From JAFDWI01 sp963764215 (GTDB lineage: Bacteria > Actinomycetota > Acidimicrobiia > Acidimicrobiales > Iamiaceae): a stretch of 64,000 bases of DNA. The translations under genes were made by a program, and so were the position numbers. Location of the stretch: contig CAVXRS010000010.1 of NCBI GenBank assembly GCA_963764215.1, positions 110,915 through 174,914 of the forward strand, written 5' to 3'. Below the pieces are notes generated by a model that saw only the letters and a list, made by a program, of their open reading frames with translations, was not told where the DNA came from and searched no databases. This document shows positions 61,170 to 64,000 of this stretch, one piece after another; positions within the stretch are counted from its first letter, which is position 1, and each line of letters opens with the position of its first letter.

Positions 61170-61686
61170 ACTCACTGAAATGCTCAGGGACGCTGCGGCT
61201 GAGCTCCCCGTGGATGACCACCCCGACATCGACTTGATCGCCGACCGCGGTCGCTCGGCACGGCGGCGGCGCAGAGCGCTCACGATCACCTTGGCAGCAG
61301 CAGCGGCGCTTGGCATTGGGCTCGGCTATGGCGCTGTGGCAAGGCACAACTCGTCGACCGAAAACGTCCACACCGCTGCGACCGGAGCGACGACAGTGCC
61401 CAGAGCCACGAATCCGGCAACTTCGATGAGCGTGAGCACGGCGCCGCCCACCACCGTGCGCATGCCATGCGCACCCAAGTCGGCCCAGAACCCATCCGAC
61501 TACGACTCCCCGGGCTATGTGGGCCTCACCTTGGAGCAGGCCCAAACTCTCGCCGCGCAACAAGGCCACCCCTTGGAGGTCATCGATCGAGATGGTAAAC
61601 ATATCCCGCATACTCTTGAGAGAGTCACCGGGCGTATCAACGTCGTGATCAACAACAATGTCGTCACCCAGGCATGTCATGAATGA
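61156..61686 (+). CDS. Membrane protein with C-terminal inhibitor-like domain (putative anti-sigma partner)
   Basis: A 176-residue single-pass protein. Residues 1-38 are cytosolic and acidic (MRTDELTEMLRDAAAELPVD), then one helix (ALTITLAAAAALGIGLGYGA), a Thr/Ala-rich outside linker and a C-terminal 55-residue domain YVGLTLEQAQTLAAQQGHPL EVIDRDGKHIPHTLERVTGR INVVINNNVVTQACHE, which resembles small I78-type protease-inhibitor folds. The ATG at 61156 follows GAAGGAGAG. Overlap with the sigma factor suggests it anchors or senses for it. The adjacent convergent protease makes an inhibitor function attractive. Confidence 0.65.
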   Translation: MRTDELTEMLRDAAAELPVDDHPDIDLIADRGRSARRRRRALTITLAAAAALGIGLGYGAVARHNSSTENVHTAATGATTVPRATNPATSMSVSTAPPTTVRMPCAPKSAQNPSDYDSPGYVGLTLEQAQTLAAQQGHPLEVIDRDGKHIPHTLERVTGRINVVINNNVVTQACHE

Positions 61687-61701
61687 CAGCAACCGTCTCG
61701 A

Positions 61702-63036
61702 TCAAGGGTTGCTGGGAGTGTTGATCTGGACCCCTTCAAGGTAGAGTTCGGCGTTGATCGCTTCCCCGGCGACAGCGTTGCTTCCCCCATTCGACGCATC
61801 AGCATCAATCGTGCCCTTCGCCACGTAGCTGTAGGGTGCATTTGCAACTTGGACCATCGGCCCGCCACTGTCACCATGGGTGGGCGTCTCACCTTGTACC
61901 ACGAAAGCGCTCAACAGGACTACGTCGCAGGTGCCGGTAAAAGGGTCAACTTGGAGGCAAAGACTAGTGTTGGGATTCGAAATCGTGCCGCATGACTCAA
62001 GGCCGAATGCTCCTTCTCCGCACACAGGGTCGCCATAGATCGGGCTAGCTGCGCTCGCGACATACTCACGGGTCGCGGTTTCTTTCCAAAACAGGTCGCT
62101 GGATCCACCATTGGCATTGATGAGCTGCATATCCCAGTCGTTATGGCCCACCGACGGCGCTTGGATGGTGCTCGGAATACTCGACCCAACAATACTGCTG
62201 GGAAAGGTGTTCTTCCACGTCCGATTACCACAGTGACCCGCAGTCAAAAGGTAATGACCGGAAGCGTTGTGTACTCCGAAGCCCGTAGTGCAACCCACCC
62301 CAGCACCGGTGGCGTCCCAGATCACGTCGCCAGCATTCCAAGGTGGCGAATCTGCGACACGATCCAGTGGGCCGGGGTGGGTGAGTGGGAGGACCTTGTA
62401 GAGTGACGCAGGACCGCCGAACCGCGCGGCTAGTTTCGGGGCCACATCCGTGGTTGGGGTCCCTACTGTGTATACGACGACCTGGCTGGACTTTTCATCG
62501 ACACCTGCGCCTCCCAAATGGAGTCCATCAGTTCCAACGGGTATTGCGGCTGTGATTTTGCTTGCATATGCTTGGAGGGTTGCGAGAGAAATCGGCGACT
62601 GCCCGATGCTCACGCTTGGAACAGGAAGGTTGTCGACGGTCATGCTCGTGGCCTGTTGCTTCACCCACTGGGTTATCCCCGTTCCGTCACCGACAGCAAG
62701 CACCACGTAGCTATTGTCTCCCCGGTTGTACATGCCACCGAAGCTGTCCGGAAACTGTGCGAGCAGCTTGGCGCGCCAACCAGCGACATCTGCAAGGGCA
62801 GTTGCCTCACTTTCTCCCTTCGGATCCGATGAGGGTAAGGCACCTTGTTTAGCGACCGTGGCAGGAGTGTTCGTCGGAGAAAAATCGGTTGTGGCCGAGA
62901 CAATGGGCTGCGGGGGTCCTGGGTCAGACTCTGTCGCCGGACCTGTCGCGTGCGCCACATCCAGCCCGGTAAGCGAGCTGATGCCCAGACCGGCCGCCAC
63001 AATTCCAGTGATTGTTATCATTTTCGTTTTGGACAC
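61702..63036 (-). CDS. Secreted trypsin-like serine protease
   Basis: A 444-residue extracellular protease of the S1/streptogrisin type. Signal peptide MSKTKMITITGIVAAGLGIS SLTG; a ~200-residue propeptide; the catalytic triad appears as LLTAGHCGN (His), GHNDWDMQLI (Asp) and THGDSGGPM (Ser); disulphide-forming Cys pairs are present (CTTGFG/HC, CGEG/ESCG, CLQ/TCD). GTG start with GGAGGAG upstream. The gene is AT-richer than its neighbours. It is convergent to the anti-sigma-like gene, 15 bases apart. Confidence 0.9.
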   Translation of the reverse strand: MSKTKMITITGIVAAGLGISSLTGLDVAHATGPATESDPGPPQPIVSATTDFSPTNTPATVAKQGALPSSDPKGESEATALADVAGWRAKLLAQFPDSFGGMYNRGDNSYVVLAVGDGTGITQWVKQQATSMTVDNLPVPSVSIGQSPISLATLQAYASKITAAIPVGTDGLHLGGAGVDEKSSQVVVYTVGTPTTDVAPKLAARFGGPASLYKVLPLTHPGPLDRVADSPPWNAGDVIWDATGAGVGCTTGFGVHNASGHYLLTAGHCGNRTWKNTFPSSIVGSSIPSTIQAPSVGHNDWDMQLINANGGSSDLFWKETATREYVASAASPIYGDPVCGEGAFGLESCGTISNPNTSLCLQVDPFTGTCDVVLLSAFVVQGETPTHGDSGGPMVQVANAPYSYVAKGTIDADASNGGSNAVAGEAINAELYLEGVQINTPSNP

Positions 63037-63063
63037 TGTCGACTCCTCCGGGTTTGTCTAATA

Positions 63064-63918
63064 TCAAGAAAGGTAAACATCCCACCATCGAGCGGCGTAA
63101 GGCTCCCAATCTTCGCGATCAATTGCCAAAATGTGCACGTTTATATATTGGCCATTATGATAGAGATGACGAGAGAGCACTCCTTCCTCATGCATCGGCG
63201 GTGCGGCAACCTTCAATAACTCATCAAAGTTGTATGATGGAATTTCGGCGTAGATCTTGCGGAGTGGCCACGTGCGAAACCCATAGTCGATTATCAGGAA
63301 GCCGCCGACAAGCATCTGACCGCGAGCAGATCGTCGTTCGCTCACACGTTGGTGCGCCACGTATGCCCAACCGGCATTGAGGTCGGCATTATAGAGCGCA
63401 GCCAGTCCCTGCAACACAAGCGTCTTGCGGTCGATCACTGCGAAATGTGCCAGCGTGCTGTCATATAACGATTCGGTAAACGCGGCGACGCTCGGTGTCG
63501 TGCCACGATAGCGCCATCGAAACGAAGTCGCAGGATCCAGAGACGCACGATAGAGGGCGGGAATGTCCTCCGGCAGCAGCGGACGGAGGCTCACACCCCG
63601 GGTCGCCGAGAACGATGGCCCAGCGTTCTCGAGTGCAGCCAGGTCGTCACCTTTGTGCTCCGTCAAATGGCTCGGTCCGCTCCGCACCTCGCACCAGTCG
63701 TAGAGCTCACCGAGCGTGTCGCACGATTCGAGGATGCCATCTGGTGGACGCCCGGCTACATGCGCTGCCCACTCGTGAAGCGAACCGCGCGAAAAAGTCC
63801 CCAATGGTCCACCACTATCAATTCGGAGGTCCCTTCGCGGCTCCGATATCGCGGGAATCAGATCCACCAACTCAGTGGCGAATTCCTCCCAAGTCCAGTG
63901 ATCAGAACGGTTCGGCAT
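63064..63918 (-). CDS. GNAT acetyltransferase with an N-terminal extension
   Basis: A 284-residue protein. The C-terminal half is a GNAT domain: LRPLLPEDIPALYRASLDPA, LVLQGLAALYNADLNAGWAY, VAHQRVSERRSARGQMLVGG and the final IVHILAIDREDWEP-type end. The first ~85 residues (WTWEEFATELVDLIPAIS.., ESCDTLGELYDWCEVRSG) resemble an acyl-carrier-protein-like helix bundle, but the serine of the classic DSL motif is replaced by DSGG. The gene is AT-rich, like the protease that follows. Substrate unknown. The 82 bases upstream to the window end show nothing more. Confidence 0.75.
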   Translation of the reverse strand: MPNRSDHWTWEEFATELVDLIPAISEPRRDLRIDSGGPLGTFSRGSLHEWAAHVAGRPPDGILESCDTLGELYDWCEVRSGPSHLTEHKGDDLAALENAGPSFSATRGVSLRPLLPEDIPALYRASLDPATSFRWRYRGTTPSVAAFTESLYDSTLAHFAVIDRKTLVLQGLAALYNADLNAGWAYVAHQRVSERRSARGQMLVGGFLIIDYGFRTWPLRKIYAEIPSYNFDELLKVAAPPMHEEGVLSRHLYHNGQYINVHILAIDREDWEPYAARWWDVYLS

Positions 63919-64000
63919 TTGCGGAATCCCTCATCGAGCACCCTCCCGCAGGCGTTTCTGATACCTGAGATGCTGCCGTGAACGCTACTCCGGGGCCAGT

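Noticed and set aside
1..64000. tRNA, rRNA, CRISPR arrays, insertion sequences, riboswitches
   Set aside because: I searched by eye for CCA-type stems, TPsiC loops, regular repeats, transposase motifs and known leader folds and saw none I could support.

Overview
The window is high-GC, densely packed bacterial DNA. Its gene style points to an actinobacterium: SHOCT/DUF6325 pairs, 13E12-type HNH proteins, a UbiA-type decaprenyl-phosphate phosphoribosyltransferase relative, many P450s and acyl-CoA enzymes, GTG starts, GTGA/ATGA overlaps and an actinobacterial SOS box. The class Acidimicrobiia is my best guess from the gene mix, but no marker gene in the window proves it. I see no rRNA, tRNA, CRISPR array, insertion sequence or replication origin.

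Layout. 0-4.8 kb holds fatty-acyl metabolism (two AMP-forming CoA ligases, an acyl-CoA dehydrogenase) around a beta-helix protein. 4.8-9.3 kb holds two surface-glycan glycosyltransferases (one with an apparent frameshift) and a CPBP protease. 9.3-15.4 kb is a sulfatase operon (SRPBCC protein, sulfatase fused to a DJ-1/PfpI domain, second sulfatase) divergent from a TetR regulator. 15.4-20.2 kb has a small heat-shock protein, a GT2 glycosyltransferase, a large methyltransferase and a lipoprotein hydrolase. 20.3-30 kb has a LolD/FtsX-type ABC exporter, a P450, a PIG-L deacetylase, a ClC-type channel, small stress-type proteins and a DrrAB-like ABC exporter.

30-36.9 kb is a TetR-centred catabolic island (F420-type reductase, SDR, two paralogous amidohydrolases, acetoacetate decarboxylase-like protein, P450) with a clear palindromic operator between the divergent arms. 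36.8-40.7 kb is a patchwork: an SOS-boxed HNH protein, two VOC proteins, remnants of an SRPBCC gene, a P-loop kinase and a VOC gene, then a divergent arsR/arsC pair. 40.8-45.1 kb has a YcnI-like copper-associated protein and a tightly overlapping five-gene redox operon: small Ser/Gly-rich exported protein, ApbE, ferric-reductase-like membrane protein, NuoF-like protein and ferredoxin. I read it as a trans-membrane electron-transfer module.

45.2-57.2 kb carries three OmpR-type two-component systems, each with an 11-bp-spaced direct repeat near the promoter. They are interleaved with a phosphodiester-glycosidase-like protein, the UbiA enzyme, an MMPL exporter and its divergent TetR regulator. 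57.2-60.5 kb has a polyprenol-dependent mannosyltransferase-like protein and a DedA-COG4705 fusion. 60.7-64 kb has an ECF sigma factor with a membrane partner, facing a secreted trypsin-like protease and a GNAT protein in visibly more AT-rich sequence.

The most promising candidates for something undescribed are the redox operon with its SGGS-tailed mini-protein, the paired inverted regulator boxes between the UbiA gene and the second two-component system, the sulfatase/DJ-1 fusion and the SOS-controlled leaderless HNH gene.
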